Source of the DNA: Methylobacter sp.
GTDB taxonomy: Bacteria; Pseudomonadota; Gammaproteobacteria; Methylococcales; Methylomonadaceae
NCBI RefSeq assembly: GCF_023227905.1
Contig: NZ_JALOCF010000025.1
Location: forward strand, 1 to 55,673
Direction: 5' to 3'
DNA length: 55,673 nt
The translations under genes were made by a program, and so were the position numbers. The notes beneath the pieces are model-generated. The model was not told the DNA's origin and ran no database searches. It worked only from the letters and a program-made list of their open reading frames with translations. Position 1 is the first letter of the stretch. Each line of letters starts with the position of its first letter. Shown here one piece after another: positions 26,761 through 35,678 of this stretch.

Positions 26761-27783
26761 TTAATCGATTTTCAACACTTTGGCGCCGCGAATTTTGCCC
26801 GTCTTCATTTCCATCAACGCTTCGTTTGCCTGTTCCAATGCAAATACCTGAATTTCAGGCTGGAGATTCATTTCAGCCGCCAAGCTCAAAAATTCCTTTA
26901 CATCGTTTCGGGTAATATTGGCGACGCTCTTTAGCTCTTTTTCCTGCCAAAGATGAAAAGGATAATCCAGGTTCAGCAGGCTGCGTTTGTCGCCTTCCTT
27001 GCGAATCGCGTTGATCACCAGCCTGCCGCCGGATTCCAGGTTTGCCAGTGCTTCAACAACAGGTTCCCAGGCCGGAGAGGTATCGATGATGCTGTCCAGT
27101 TTATAAGGCGCTCGTTCAATGGTATCTCCTGTCCATACCGCGCCCAGTTCTTCGGCAAACGATCTTTCCTTTGCGCTTCGGGCAAAAACATAAACCTCGC
27201 AACTCGGATATCGGTACTGAACCATTTTTAACACCAGATGCGCCGATGCGCCAAAGCCGGTCAGTCCCAGTCGTTGTCCATCCTTTAGGCCTGTCAAGCG
27301 CAGCGAGCGATAGCCGATGGCACCGGCGCAAAGTAAAGGGGCGGCTTGCAGGTCGGAGAAAGTTTCCGGAATCGGGTAAGTGAACGTTTCCGTAACAGTC
27401 ATGTATTGGGCATAGCCGCCATTGGCGTCTCGGCCTGTCGCCGCGAAACGCGGGCACAGGTTTTCAAAACCTGCCAGGCAAAACTTACAGACGCCGCAAG
27501 CAGAAAAAATCCACGCAACGCCCACTCTGTCACCTAATTTAACAGTGCCGACCTTGCTGCCGACGGCTTCGACGCATCCTACCACTTGATGTCCGGGGAT
27601 TATCGGTAAGTGAGGCGAAGCGCGCCCTTCAATTTCGTCCAATTCGGTATGACAAATCCCGCAGGCTAAAACTTTCAGCAGGACTTCCCGCTCACCGGGA
27701 ACCGGAGCCGGCAGATCCATCAATTTCAGCGGCATGGAGTATTCTTGCAAGTTACAGAGCGCTTTCAATACCATAGCTTTCAT
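26761..27783 (-). CDS. Zinc-dependent alcohol dehydrogenase (MDR family)
   Basis: 340 residues if started at MKAMVLKAL (27783), which has GGAG eight bases upstream; the frame is open eight codons further. Catalytic zinc motif CGICHTELDEIEG and GHQVVG are present, and the structural zinc site is CGVCKFCLAGFENLC. The Rossmann part (LGLTGFGASAHL) follows. The family oxidises or reduces alcohols and aldehydes with NAD(P). Substrate is unknown; in a one-carbon organism it could act on short alcohols or aldehydes, but that is inference. It is divergent from pcm. Confidence 0.9.
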   Translation of the reverse strand: MKAMVLKALCNLQEYSMPLKLMDLPAPVPGEREVLLKVLACGICHTELDEIEGRASPHLPIIPGHQVVGCVEAVGSKVGTVKLGDRVGVAWIFSACGVCKFCLAGFENLCPRFAATGRDANGGYAQYMTVTETFTYPIPETFSDLQAAPLLCAGAIGYRSLRLTGLKDGQRLGLTGFGASAHLVLKMVQYRYPSCEVYVFARSAKERSFAEELGAVWTGDTIERAPYKLDSIIDTSPAWEPVVEALANLESGGRLVINAIRKEGDKRSLLNLDYPFHLWQEKELKSVANITRNDVKEFLSLAAEMNLQPEIQVFALEQANEALMEMKTGKIRGAKVLKID

Positions 27784-28149
27784 GAGCATCACTCCATAAG
27801 CAGCCACTTAAGCGGGAAATTCAGGTGTAAACAGATTGAGCTGTTATCCGGAATTATATGGCCCAGTTGCCGGAAACAGGACGATTTATACGGATCTTGT
27901 TCCGCGGCTTTATGGCTGTCGGTTTTCATTTCATCCATTCACTCGCAAGCGACCGGCCGGTGCCTTGCGTCGTTTGATTCTGCTACGGCTTCTTGCGCAA
28001 AGCTATAAGTAATAGCACCGATTGAAACTTCCTCGGAGCCATGTTCGAATCATGAGCAGTGTTGCTGGAAATAACTGTCCATGCCGTGAATTGTTATAGA
28101 GCGTTGTCACGGATAGCCGCGAGAACGATAACCCCCGGGAGCACAACTA
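27784..28149. promoter_or_regulatory. Divergent intergenic region between alcohol dehydrogenase and pcm
   Basis: This 366-base interval separates two divergent transcripts and must hold at least two promoters. I could not pick out a convincing -35/-10 pair or operator. GGGAG precedes pcm by about seven bases. No repeat or coding frame is apparent, and no SAH riboswitch core was found ahead of pcm-ahcY. Confidence 0.4.
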
Positions 28150-28854
28150 ATGAGCGATCTGCAACGCATGTTGGACGATATTAAAACGGAAGTTAACCTG
28201 ACCCGGCATTTGATCGGAAAGAACGCCTTGGACGACAGGGTCATGGCTGCCATGAAACAAGTGCCTCGACATAAGTTTTTGCCTCCGAATGTTCGCTTTC
28301 TTGCCTACGATAACGGCCCGGCCCCCATCGGCGCGGGACAGACCATTTCCCAGCCGTATATCGTTGCCTTGATGACCGACTTATTGAACACTAAACCTAC
28401 CGATACCATTTTGGAAGTCGGCACCGGTTCCGGCTATCAGGCCGCTATTCTTTCAAAACTGGTTCAGCAGGTTTACTCGCTTGAAATAATAGAAGAGCTG
28501 GCTATCGAGGCGCACCGCCAACTCAAAAAAATGGGCTATAACAATGTGGAGATTAAAACCGGCGACGGCAGTTTGGGTTGGCCGGAACATGCGCCCTTTG
28601 ACGGCATCATAGTCACCGCCGCCGCACCTCATATTCCCCAGCCCCTTATTGATCAATTGCGCGCGGGCGCTCGCTTGGTCATTCCGGTCGGTTTGCCGTA
28701 CAACTATCAGGAATTGATGGTTGTAGAAAAAAAGGCCAACGGAAAAATTGACGCCCGTAGTGTTCTGGGTGTCAGTTTTGTACCACTGACCAGCAGCTCT
28801 TATACGGAAACAACCTGCAAAGACTCGGACTTAGGCGACAGGCACTATGAGTAA
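28150..28854 (+). CDS. pcm: Protein-L-isoaspartate O-methyltransferase
   Basis: 234 residues. It methylates isoaspartyl residues in damaged proteins with SAM so they can revert to aspartate. Family motifs: VMAAMKQVPRHKFLP, YDNGPAPIGAGQTISQPYIV, then SAM motif I ILEVGTGSGYQAAIL, PFDGIIVTAAAPHIPQPLI and LVIPVG. No signal peptide, so cytoplasmic. The gene overlaps ahcY by 8 bases, so translation is probably coupled. A second, partial pcm homologue lies at 55007. Confidence 0.95.
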   Translation: MSDLQRMLDDIKTEVNLTRHLIGKNALDDRVMAAMKQVPRHKFLPPNVRFLAYDNGPAPIGAGQTISQPYIVALMTDLLNTKPTDTILEVGTGSGYQAAILSKLVQQVYSLEIIEELAIEAHRQLKKMGYNNVEIKTGDGSLGWPEHAPFDGIIVTAAAPHIPQPLIDQLRAGARLVIPVGLPYNYQELMVVEKKANGKIDARSVLGVSFVPLTSSSYTETTCKDSDLGDRHYE

Positions 28855-30106
28855 TCATGATGTAAAAGATTTGTCCCTGGCCGATCAAGGGCGCGAGCGC
28901 ATTGACTGGGCGCTGACTGAAATGCCGGTGCTGAGCGCCATTCATGGCCGTTTTGCCGAACAGCAGCCCTTGGCAGGAGCGCGGATCAGCGGCTGCTTGC
29001 ATATCACCACGGAAACCGCCAACTTGGCCCGCACTCTGAAAGCGGGCGGCGCGGAGCTGGTTTTATGCGCCAGCAACCCGCTCAGCACTCAGGATGATGT
29101 GGCGGCCGCGCTAGTGCAGCATTACCGGATTCCCACGTTTGCCGTCCGCGGTGAAGACGGGGGCACTTATTACCGGCATATCGCCAAGGCGCTGGATCAT
29201 CGGCCGCAACTGACCATGGATGACGGCGCCGACCTGGTCAGCGAATTGCACAAGAATCGCAGCGATGTGTTGCGCGATGTTATCGGCGGCACCGAAGAAA
29301 CCACCACCGGCGTGATTCGCTTGCGCGCCATGGCGGCGGATCATGCGCTCAAATTTCCGGTGATTGCGGTCAACGACGCGATGACCAAACACCTGTTCGA
29401 TAACCGCTACGGTACCGGCCAAAGCACGTTGGACGGTATTATTCGCGCCACCAATATATTGCTGGCCGGCAAAACCTTCACGGTTGCCGGTTACGGTTGG
29501 TGCGGCCGCGGTATTGCGATGCGCGCCAAGGGCCACGGCGCGCAAGTCATCATCACGGAAGTCGATCCGTTGCGGGCGCTGGAAGCCGCCATGGACGGTT
29601 TTCGCGTCATGCCGATGCACAAGGCCGCCGCCTGTTCGGATTTTATCGTTACCGCAACCGGCGACAAGCATGTGTTGGGGCAAACGCATTTTGCGATTAT
29701 GAAAGACGGCTGCGTTATCGCCAATGCCGGGCATTTCAATGTTGAAATCGATATTCCGGAACTGGAAAGTCTGGCGATAAAAAAACACCGGCCGCGCCCC
29801 AGCGTCGAAGCCTATCAGCTTAAAGACGGGCGCACCATCCGGCTATTGGCCGAAGGGCGGCTGGTCAACCTGGCCGCAGCGGAAGGCCATCCGGCAACCG
29901 TCATGGACATGAGTTTTGCCAACCAGGCTTTGAGCATTGCCTATTTATGGGAGCAGGGGGGCGATCTGGACAACACCGTGCATCCGGTGCCGACCGATAT
30001 CGATCAGCAGATTGCCGCAATGAAGCTGGCGGCGATGGGGCTCAGTATCGACAGTTTAACCCCGGAACAGCAAGCTTATCTGTCATCATGGAAAGAGGGT
30101 ACATGA
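28847..30106 (+). CDS. ahcY: Adenosylhomocysteinase
   Basis: 419 residues. It hydrolyses S-adenosylhomocysteine to adenosine and homocysteine with bound NAD. TTGVIRL, NDAMTKHLFDNRYGTGQS and GYGWCGRGIAMRAKG (NAD loop) are diagnostic. It is the short form without the roughly 40-residue insert, and it ends EQQAYLSSWKEGT rather than in the K-P-x-H-Y-R-Y tail of longer plant and many bacterial enzymes, so it resembles archaeal and thermophile forms. The 8-base overlap with pcm ties product removal to a SAM-using enzyme. Confidence 0.96.
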   Translation: MSNHDVKDLSLADQGRERIDWALTEMPVLSAIHGRFAEQQPLAGARISGCLHITTETANLARTLKAGGAELVLCASNPLSTQDDVAAALVQHYRIPTFAVRGEDGGTYYRHIAKALDHRPQLTMDDGADLVSELHKNRSDVLRDVIGGTEETTTGVIRLRAMAADHALKFPVIAVNDAMTKHLFDNRYGTGQSTLDGIIRATNILLAGKTFTVAGYGWCGRGIAMRAKGHGAQVIITEVDPLRALEAAMDGFRVMPMHKAAACSDFIVTATGDKHVLGQTHFAIMKDGCVIANAGHFNVEIDIPELESLAIKKHRPRPSVEAYQLKDGRTIRLLAEGRLVNLAAAEGHPATVMDMSFANQALSIAYLWEQGGDLDNTVHPVPTDIDQQIAAMKLAAMGLSIDSLTPEQQAYLSSWKEGT

Positions 30107-30146
30107 AACATTTATCGTCCTTTCTGAGCCGATAGGAAAAAGCACC

Positions 30147-30217
30147 GTAGGGTACGCATCGCGTACCTTTTGGGGATTTGATTCGGTTGAAAACGGTACG
30201 CGATGCGTACCCTACCG
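30147..30217. repeat. GTAGGGTACGC hairpin element, copy 1
   Basis: Outer arms GTAGGGTACGCATCGCGTACC and its complement enclose TTTTGGGGATTTGAT and a variable 15-base core. A second copy at 34959-35024 shares both arms and TTTTGGGGATTTGAT. The copy here follows ahcY within 41 bases and might end its transcript. Confidence 0.85.
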
Positions 30218-30304
30218 GCCTGTAGCAAACAATTGAGCTTATCCAAGAACGCAGCATGATGGCTCATTGCCATTGAATTTATTACATTGATCCGGAGAAC
30301 GACA

Positions 30305-30934
30305 ATGACTGAAACAAACCAACAACAAGATGTTACCGATGCCGTTCGGGAAGTGGTTAGCTCGGGAACAGATATTCGTCAGCAAGTTAAGGACATAACC
30401 CTGCAAGCACTGACCAGAGGGCGATTGGATATGGAAAATATCCGAAATGTGACTAAAGCGGTCGTTCAAGGCATTGATGAGGGTATAGCCGGCCGGGATG
30501 AGCATGCTGCCGAGGCTTTCGTGCATGCGGCCAATGCATTGGATGATGCGTTGGCGGTTGCGACGGAAGCCTCGACGCTGGCTATTCAGGAGGCGGCATA
30601 CAAGGCGTCTTCCCAGCATGATTTTAATGAAGCCATCAAAGACATACGGAACATGGAAGGCTTGTTTATCGATACGCTGGAGAAACTCGCCAAAGGCAGT
30701 ACTCAGGCTGTTGCCGACATTGTTAACGACTTTGTTGCCCACGCCCAGAAAAGCGGCACGGCAGTCGGCAAGCAATCCTTTAAAGCCCTGAATGCGCTTG
30801 CGGACTTGCCGAAGATCAGTGCGGATCTCATTATTTCGAGTACGGCTGCCACAGCGTCCGCTTTAGCGGAAATAGGCAGCGGTATTCTCATGGGCATTGC
30901 AGAAAGCCTACAGCCGTCTCATTCCAAAAAATAA
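30305..30934 (+). CDS. DUF6781 helical protein, phasin-like
   Basis: 209 residues starting MTETNQQQDVTDAVREV; an ATG 18 bases upstream is in frame but lacks context. The sequence is nearly all alpha-helix with amphipathic, Ala-rich heptads and no cysteines or signal peptide, ending in a glycine/alanine-rich stretch (ISADLIISSTAATASALAEIGSG). It fits the DUF6781 family; membrane- or granule-associated phasin-like behaviour is a guess. It lies 15 bases before an ABC1-family kinase, which is a recurrent neighbour in my recollection, so a joint function is likely. Confidence 0.72.
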   Translation: MTETNQQQDVTDAVREVVSSGTDIRQQVKDITLQALTRGRLDMENIRNVTKAVVQGIDEGIAGRDEHAAEAFVHAANALDDALAVATEASTLAIQEAAYKASSQHDFNEAIKDIRNMEGLFIDTLEKLAKGSTQAVADIVNDFVAHAQKSGTAVGKQSFKALNALADLPKISADLIISSTAATASALAEIGSGILMGIAESLQPSHSKK

Positions 30935-30949
30935 GCTCAGCAGCGCAAC

Positions 30950-32626
30950 ATGCTGTGGGAAATGTTAAATGCAGTCAAGGACCTGGGCAGGGCTCATGAT
31001 ATTGCATCGGTATTAATCCGCTATGGCTTCGGCAGCTTTGTTCGCGGTTTGGGAATGGGCAAGGCGATAGAACGCGCCGGTAAGGCGTTGCGCTGGGAAC
31101 ATGTTGAAGAGTATGTGAAACTTGATACGCCGCAACGCATACGCCATGTTCTGGAAGAGTTGGGGCCCACTTTCATCAAATTGGGACAAATCCTTGCGAC
31201 ACGCGTTGATTTATTTTCTCCGCAATATATAGCCGAGTTTGAAAAGCTTCAGGATCAGGTGCCGCCGATGGCCTTTGAGGAACTGCTCCCCCAGTTGGAA
31301 GAAGATCTTGGCGGCACTATTGATGAATTTTTTACGGAAGTCGAAAGCTCCCCACTCGCCGCCGCTTCTATTGCCCAGGTTCATAAAGCCGTACTCAAGG
31401 ATGGAACGCCGGTTATTTTAAAAATTCGCAGGCCCGGATTGCGTAAACTCATTGAAGCCGATTTGCGCCTTATACAGCGCATTGTCGATATTGCCGAATC
31501 TGAATCGACGGAAATTCGAAGATTTCACCCTAAAGAAGTCCTGCGCCAGTTTAACCAGTCCTTACGCCGGGAGCTTGATCTGGCCGCCGAGTGCAGGAAT
31601 GCGGAGCGGATAGCCGTCAATTTAGCCTATGACCTTAATATCAGGATTCCCCACGTTTATTGGCAATGGACCTGCGAAAGGCTCAACGTGCAGGAGTATA
31701 TTCAGGGCATTCAGGGCAGGGATCTTGCGGCCGTGGAACAAGCCGGTCTGGACAGAAATCTGTTAGCCGAACGCGGCACCGGGGCGGTCATGAAGATGAT
31801 TATGGAAGACGGTTTTTTTCATGCCGACCCGCATGCCGGCAACGTGTTTTATTTGCAGGATAATAAACTGGCCTTTATCGATTTCGGTATGGTTGGCCGT
31901 TTAACTGAAGATCGCAGGGAGCAGGTGGTCAGCTTGCTGTACGGCATGACCAACCATCTGCCAAACAAAGTGGCGGAGATACTTGAAGATTGGTCGGAAA
32001 ATATTTATACCGATGAGCAAATGCTGACTATCGACCTTGAGACTTTCGTTGACCAATATAGCTCACTGGCATTAAAGGACTTAAGCCTTACCGCCATGAT
32101 GAGCGATCTGATGACAATATTAAGAGATCATAAATTGATACTGCCTGCCGATCTGACCTTGTTAATTAAAACTTATATCACTATGGATGGCCTGGGCAGG
32201 CATCTTAACCCGGAATTCAATACCCTGGTTTTTACCGCCCCTTATATCCAAAAAGTCATGGAGGAGCGCTACAGGCCGGAAGCTATCGCCCGGCGCGGAT
32301 GGCGCAACCTGATCACCGTTAGCGACCTTTTATCCAGCTTGCCTAAAGACCTGCGTAAACTGTTGCGCGCATCAAGGAAGGGGGCCTTTCAGATTGATAT
32401 TAACGTCAAGCGTCTAGGCGTGTATGTTAATCATATCGATAACGCGATTAGCCGGTTAACCATGGGTATAGTGACAGCCGCACTTATTATCGGCTCTTCC
32501 ATTATTATGACGGTAGAGGGCGGGCCGGAATTATTCGGCTTACCGGCATTCGGCTTTCTGGGATACGCTTTTGCCACTGTAGCTGGCATATGGTTATTGC
32601 ATTCTATTTGGAAAGGCGGGCAATAA
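30950..32626 (+). CDS. ABC1/AarF/UbiB-family atypical kinase
   Basis: 558 residues. The family motif K-x-G-Q is seen as FIKLGQILATRVDLFSPQYI, followed by AASIAQVHKAVLKDG (alanine-rich loop), VILKIRRPGL (lysine), and HADPHAGNVF / FIDFGMVGRL (catalytic and metal Asp). Two terminal hydrophobic helices (GIVTAALIIGSSIIMTVEGG and FLGYAFATVAGIWLLHSIW) anchor it. E. coli UbiB of this family supports ubiquinone synthesis; many paralogues do not. No ubiquinone genes adjoin, so I do not assign ubiB. Partner: the DUF6781 gene 15 bases upstream. Confidence 0.9.
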   Translation: MLWEMLNAVKDLGRAHDIASVLIRYGFGSFVRGLGMGKAIERAGKALRWEHVEEYVKLDTPQRIRHVLEELGPTFIKLGQILATRVDLFSPQYIAEFEKLQDQVPPMAFEELLPQLEEDLGGTIDEFFTEVESSPLAAASIAQVHKAVLKDGTPVILKIRRPGLRKLIEADLRLIQRIVDIAESESTEIRRFHPKEVLRQFNQSLRRELDLAAECRNAERIAVNLAYDLNIRIPHVYWQWTCERLNVQEYIQGIQGRDLAAVEQAGLDRNLLAERGTGAVMKMIMEDGFFHADPHAGNVFYLQDNKLAFIDFGMVGRLTEDRREQVVSLLYGMTNHLPNKVAEILEDWSENIYTDEQMLTIDLETFVDQYSSLALKDLSLTAMMSDLMTILRDHKLILPADLTLLIKTYITMDGLGRHLNPEFNTLVFTAPYIQKVMEERYRPEAIARRGWRNLITVSDLLSSLPKDLRKLLRASRKGAFQIDINVKRLGVYVNHIDNAISRLTMGIVTAALIIGSSIIMTVEGGPELFGLPAFGFLGYAFATVAGIWLLHSIWKGGQ

Positions 32627-32690
32627 CGATACGGGTTTAATTTACAGCCCAATGCTTCCCGCTTTTCATGGATAACGACAGGGAACTGCT

Positions 32691-33020
32691 TTAATATCCC
32701 CGTCCTAAGCTTTTAACTTCCACTAATACGCCATTTTCAAAACGAAGGTATTGCTGGAAACGGGAAGGGCCGAGATTGTAAATCCACTCTTCTACCCGGA
32801 TCTCTATATATTCTGTCGTATCAAGGGTTCTAAAAGGGAAACGTAACGTCCTGCTGACTACTTCGGTGTGAGTTTGAATTGAGTCCGGTTCCCCGCATTG
32901 GGCAATGACCTCTTCTATATAATCGCCCTCAACAACCAGATTGCGTCCGCACCTCATCGCATAGGCGCTATTCAAGCAACATAAACTTAAAACTATGACC
33001 CCTATAATGTTATTTTTCAT
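32691..33020 (-). CDS. DUF2845 small secreted protein
   Basis: 109 residues with a signal peptide (MKNNIIGVIVLSLCCLNSAYA). The mature domain begins MRCGRNLVVEGDYIEEVIAQ and has CGEPDSIQ, matching the DUF2845 family: a small beta-rich periplasmic domain with two cysteines (C in RCGR and QCGEP) likely disulfide-bonded. Function unknown. It is convergent with the kinase gene. Confidence 0.82.
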   Translation of the reverse strand: MKNNIIGVIVLSLCCLNSAYAMRCGRNLVVEGDYIEEVIAQCGEPDSIQTHTEVVSRTLRFPFRTLDTTEYIEIRVEEWIYNLGPSRFQQYLRFENGVLVEVKSLGRGY

Positions 33021-33281
33021 AGCGTAAACCTTAAGAAAAAGTCCTAAATTAGTCAGTCATCAAAATAATCCGGCATCAGTTCGGCATCGGGTGGTGGAAA
33101 GGCAGGCCGGGAATTCATTCTATATGGAAACCGTGATGTCGGACATAAAAAGCATGCCTGACCTACAGGGCTTGATCAAGATGCTTTGACGAGGTATTTT
33201 CTTTATAGCTCGCAGGCCGGGGCGGCAGCATAAATCCGCCACGGTCGGTCCATGAAGCGATAGCGGTACTTTGAGGATTTT

Positions 33282-34079
33282 ATGTCAGATATTTGTGCGG
33301 AAAACTGGATGGACCTTCATAAAGTGCTTTATGACCTTCCCCCTAATGAAGATACGCATAGGCGGTATCGATCGAATTATGTTTATCGAGGCATGGCGGA
33401 CAGCAGCTGGGGGCTTGAAACCAGCCTTTACCGAATGGGGAGCGCGTTTGAAAGTGTAGAAGGCCCCTTGCTCAGAAGTTTCAAGAAATATGCGGAAACG
33501 GGGTCCATTCCAGGAGAGTCTCTATGGATACGGCTCTCGGTAGCGCAACATCACGGGCTTCCTACCCGATTATTGGATTGGACCTTGGCTCCGAAGGTTG
33601 CGCTGCATTTTGCTACCGCTGAAGAAAATTTCTACGATAAGGATGCCGCTATATGGAGAATCAATATACTCGAAGTTAAAAAGCTTCTTCCGGATAAACT
33701 TAAGGAAGTGCTAGATAATTCGTGCGCAGATTTGTTTTCTGTAGAAATGCTGGAAGATAATATTAGAACCCTGAACAAACTTGATACATGGCGGCCTGAC
33801 GAACCCTTTATATTATTTTTCGAACCGCCGTCATTGGATGCCCGCATCATTAACCAAGGGGCGATTCTGTCGGTAATGTCAGATGCCAAATTGATATTAA
33901 GCGAATTTTTAAAAGAGCACTCTACGCTGTATGACCGGATAATTATCCCCAAAGAACTGAAGTGGGAGATTCGGGACAAGCTCGATCAAGATAACGTTAC
34001 CGAACGCATGCTTTTTCCAGGGCTTGACGGTCTTTCACGCTGGCTAAAGCGATATTATGGCCCCGGACCGAACGCGTAA
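33282..34079 (+). CDS. FRG-domain protein
   Basis: 265 residues. The FRG hallmarks are YRGMADSSWGLETSLYR (35-51) and AQHHGLPTRLLDWT (88-101), with APKVALHFAT after. FRG domains occur alone or fused to toxin-, phage- or mobile-element-related modules; activity is not established. It is soluble and has no fused domain. Upstream DNA (33021-33281) shows no gene. Base composition is similar to neighbours. Confidence 0.85.
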   Translation: MSDICAENWMDLHKVLYDLPPNEDTHRRYRSNYVYRGMADSSWGLETSLYRMGSAFESVEGPLLRSFKKYAETGSIPGESLWIRLSVAQHHGLPTRLLDWTLAPKVALHFATAEENFYDKDAAIWRINILEVKKLLPDKLKEVLDNSCADLFSVEMLEDNIRTLNKLDTWRPDEPFILFFEPPSLDARIINQGAILSVMSDAKLILSEFLKEHSTLYDRIIIPKELKWEIRDKLDQDNVTERMLFPGLDGLSRWLKRYYGPGPNA

Positions 34080-34114
34080 TCGGGGTAGGCAACAGCTTTT
34101 CGCGGCTCCATCTT

Positions 34115-34867
34115 TCAAGGGCTGCGCTCCTGAAAAATAGAGTCTCCCACCAGCCTCCGCAACATACCGGCATTAACAGGCGCGGCGCATTCGGCGGTAT
34201 TGTCGAAGTAAACATGTACGTCCTTGCCCTGTCTAACCCATTGGACAATGCGCTCGGCCCAATAGGCCAGTTCAGCGTCGCTGTAGGACGAGACATAGGT
34301 TTGTGTATGCCCATGCAAGCGAATGTAAACCAGGCTTGAGGTGATACGATCCCACATCGGCCAAGCCTCGGCATCCGACAGGCAAACCGCGATATTGGCT
34401 CGAGCCAGGCAAGCCGCCGTTTCATCATCAAACCAGGATTCGTGCCGGAACTCTATGCTGTGGCGCACCTCCGGCCATAGCTGCAAGGCGTCAATAAAAC
34501 CTTTTAAACGGGCCAAATCCTTTTTCAACAGGCCGGGCAGTTGCCATAACACCACGGCCAGTTTGTTCCCGAGCGCGTTTGCATGATTTTTTTCGATCAG
34601 TATCGATGCCGCAGGATCAAGCAGTTTTTTGTTATGCGTTAAGTAGCGATTGGCTTTTAATGCGAACCTGAATGTTGCCGGGGTTGCATCAGACCATTTC
34701 TTAAACGTGTCGGGAGTCTGCAAATGATAAAAAGTGCCGTTAATTTCTACCGCCGAAAAGCGTTCAGCGTAGAATTTCAGCCAGTCTTTCCGGGCGATTC
34801 CGGCATAAAACAGCTGTTGCCATTCAGGATAGCTCCAGCCGCTGGTGCCTATATGAAGTGAATGCAT
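34115..34867 (-). CDS. DUF72 family protein (YecE-like TIM barrel)
   Basis: 250 residues from MHSLHIGTSGWSYPEWQQ (34867). The reading frame continues upstream to 34954, but that part is encoded by the GGAGTGCA hairpin repeat and is not protein. HIGTSGWSYPEW, SAVEINGTFYHLQTPDTFKKW, RFALKANRYLTH and VYFDNTAE are the family motifs. DUF72 is a TIM-barrel-like fold of unknown role. It is convergent with the FRG gene. Confidence 0.9.
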   Translation of the reverse strand: MHSLHIGTSGWSYPEWQQLFYAGIARKDWLKFYAERFSAVEINGTFYHLQTPDTFKKWSDATPATFRFALKANRYLTHNKKLLDPAASILIEKNHANALGNKLAVVLWQLPGLLKKDLARLKGFIDALQLWPEVRHSIEFRHESWFDDETAACLARANIAVCLSDAEAWPMWDRITSSLVYIRLHGHTQTYVSSYSDAELAYWAERIVQWVRQGKDVHVYFDNTAECAAPVNAGMLRRLVGDSIFQERSP

Positions 34868-34872
34868 AACTA

Positions 34873-34950
34873 ATCGAGCTAAAGTTTTTCCGGTATTTTG
34901 GAGTGCAGGCTTCGCCTGCTTTGCAAGCAAAGCTTGCACTCCGGCTTCAA
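34873..34950. repeat. GGAGTGCA hairpin element, copy 1
   Basis: The hairpin core 34900-34942 (GGAGTGCAGGCTT to AAGCTTGCACTCC) has flanks TCGAGCTAAAGTTTTTCCGG before and GGCTTCAAAC after. Flanks match the inverse copy at 42991-43097, so the element is longer than its hairpin. Confidence 0.85.
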
Positions 34951-34958
34951 ACAAAATG

Positions 34959-35024
34959 GTAGGGTACGCATCGCGTACCTTTTGGGGATTTGATCCAGAA
35001 AATGGTACGCGATGCGTACCCTAC
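34959..35024. repeat. GTAGGGTACGC hairpin element, copy 2
   Basis: Same arms and TTTTGGGGATTTGAT core as 30147-30217, with a shorter variable centre. It is nested right next to the GGAGTGCA copy, between the DUF72 and lipoprotein genes. Confidence 0.85.
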
Positions 35025-35051
35025 GGTGTTTATTAGGGCTCGCTTTGTTCA

Positions 35052-35666
35052 TCATGATTTGCGGTTAGCCAAGCCCTGTAGCTCAGCCGCCAAGTCGCGG
35101 CTCAGGCGATTGAGGCAGTCGTTGAGCGCTTCCACGATAATACGGTAGTCGGAGCTCGAAGCCGGCGCACGGTACGAAACTTGTCGATTCACTAATGCTC
35201 CGTCGCCGCGGGTTATCTGCCATTGCGCAGTCAAACCGGCCTGTCCTTGCGGGTCTGCATGAAACTCGAGAATATTGACGGATACCCGGAAATTCGTCCG
35301 CTCTGCCGTAGTTGAGGTGTTGGAAAAAAACACTTCCGCCGGTACCAGAACCGTAAGATTTTGAGCCAATACGCGGCCGATATTATGGTCCAATGGCTCG
35401 GCCCAACGGTTGAGTTCGCTCAGTTGATAGGCGTTTTTGCCGGTGGCTGTTACGATCTGGGGTCTGTCCACATAATGCGGTACGTGAACCGGCGAAAGAA
35501 CAATAGCGGTTTTTTTGAAGGTTCCGGCTGGGCCTTTGTGCTCGAAGCCACTAATCGGCTCCAGCATATAAAATTGTGACGGAGACGTTTTCCCGCCTAC
35601 GCAGGCCGCCAAAGACAGGATTAAAACAGACAGCAGCGGAATAAAAACGAGTCGGTTTACAAGCAT
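35052..35666 (-). CDS. PqiC/DUF330-type lipoprotein of lipid ABC transport
   Basis: 204 residues from MLVNRLVFI (35666; AGGAGA six bases upstream sets it; a TTG two codons earlier is unlikely). The lipobox LAAC (cysteine at about 23) predicts an outer- or inner-membrane lipoprotein. QFYMLEP and VPHYVDRPQIVT are DUF330/PqiC motifs. Such lipoproteins are auxiliary subunits of MCE transport systems. It is the last of four overlapping or closely spaced genes (35052-38598). Confidence 0.85.
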   Translation of the reverse strand: MLVNRLVFIPLLSVLILSLAACVGGKTSPSQFYMLEPISGFEHKGPAGTFKKTAIVLSPVHVPHYVDRPQIVTATGKNAYQLSELNRWAEPLDHNIGRVLAQNLTVLVPAEVFFSNTSTTAERTNFRVSVNILEFHADPQGQAGLTAQWQITRGDGALVNRQVSYRAPASSSDYRIIVEALNDCLNRLSRDLAAELQGLANRKS

Positions 35667-35678
35667 GGTCAATCTCCT

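Noticed and set aside
28090..28149. Possible SAH riboswitch ahead of pcm-ahcY
   Set aside because: I compared by eye with the conserved core and found no match; a covariance search would decide.
29111..29788. 225-residue open frame on the minus strand inside ahcY
   Set aside because: It is antisense to an unmistakable adenosylhomocysteinase and shows no domain; high-GC shadow frame.
34868..34954. N-terminal extension of the DUF72 protein
   Set aside because: The extra 29 residues are encoded by the GGAGTGCA hairpin element; the family start is MHSLHIGTSGW at 34867.
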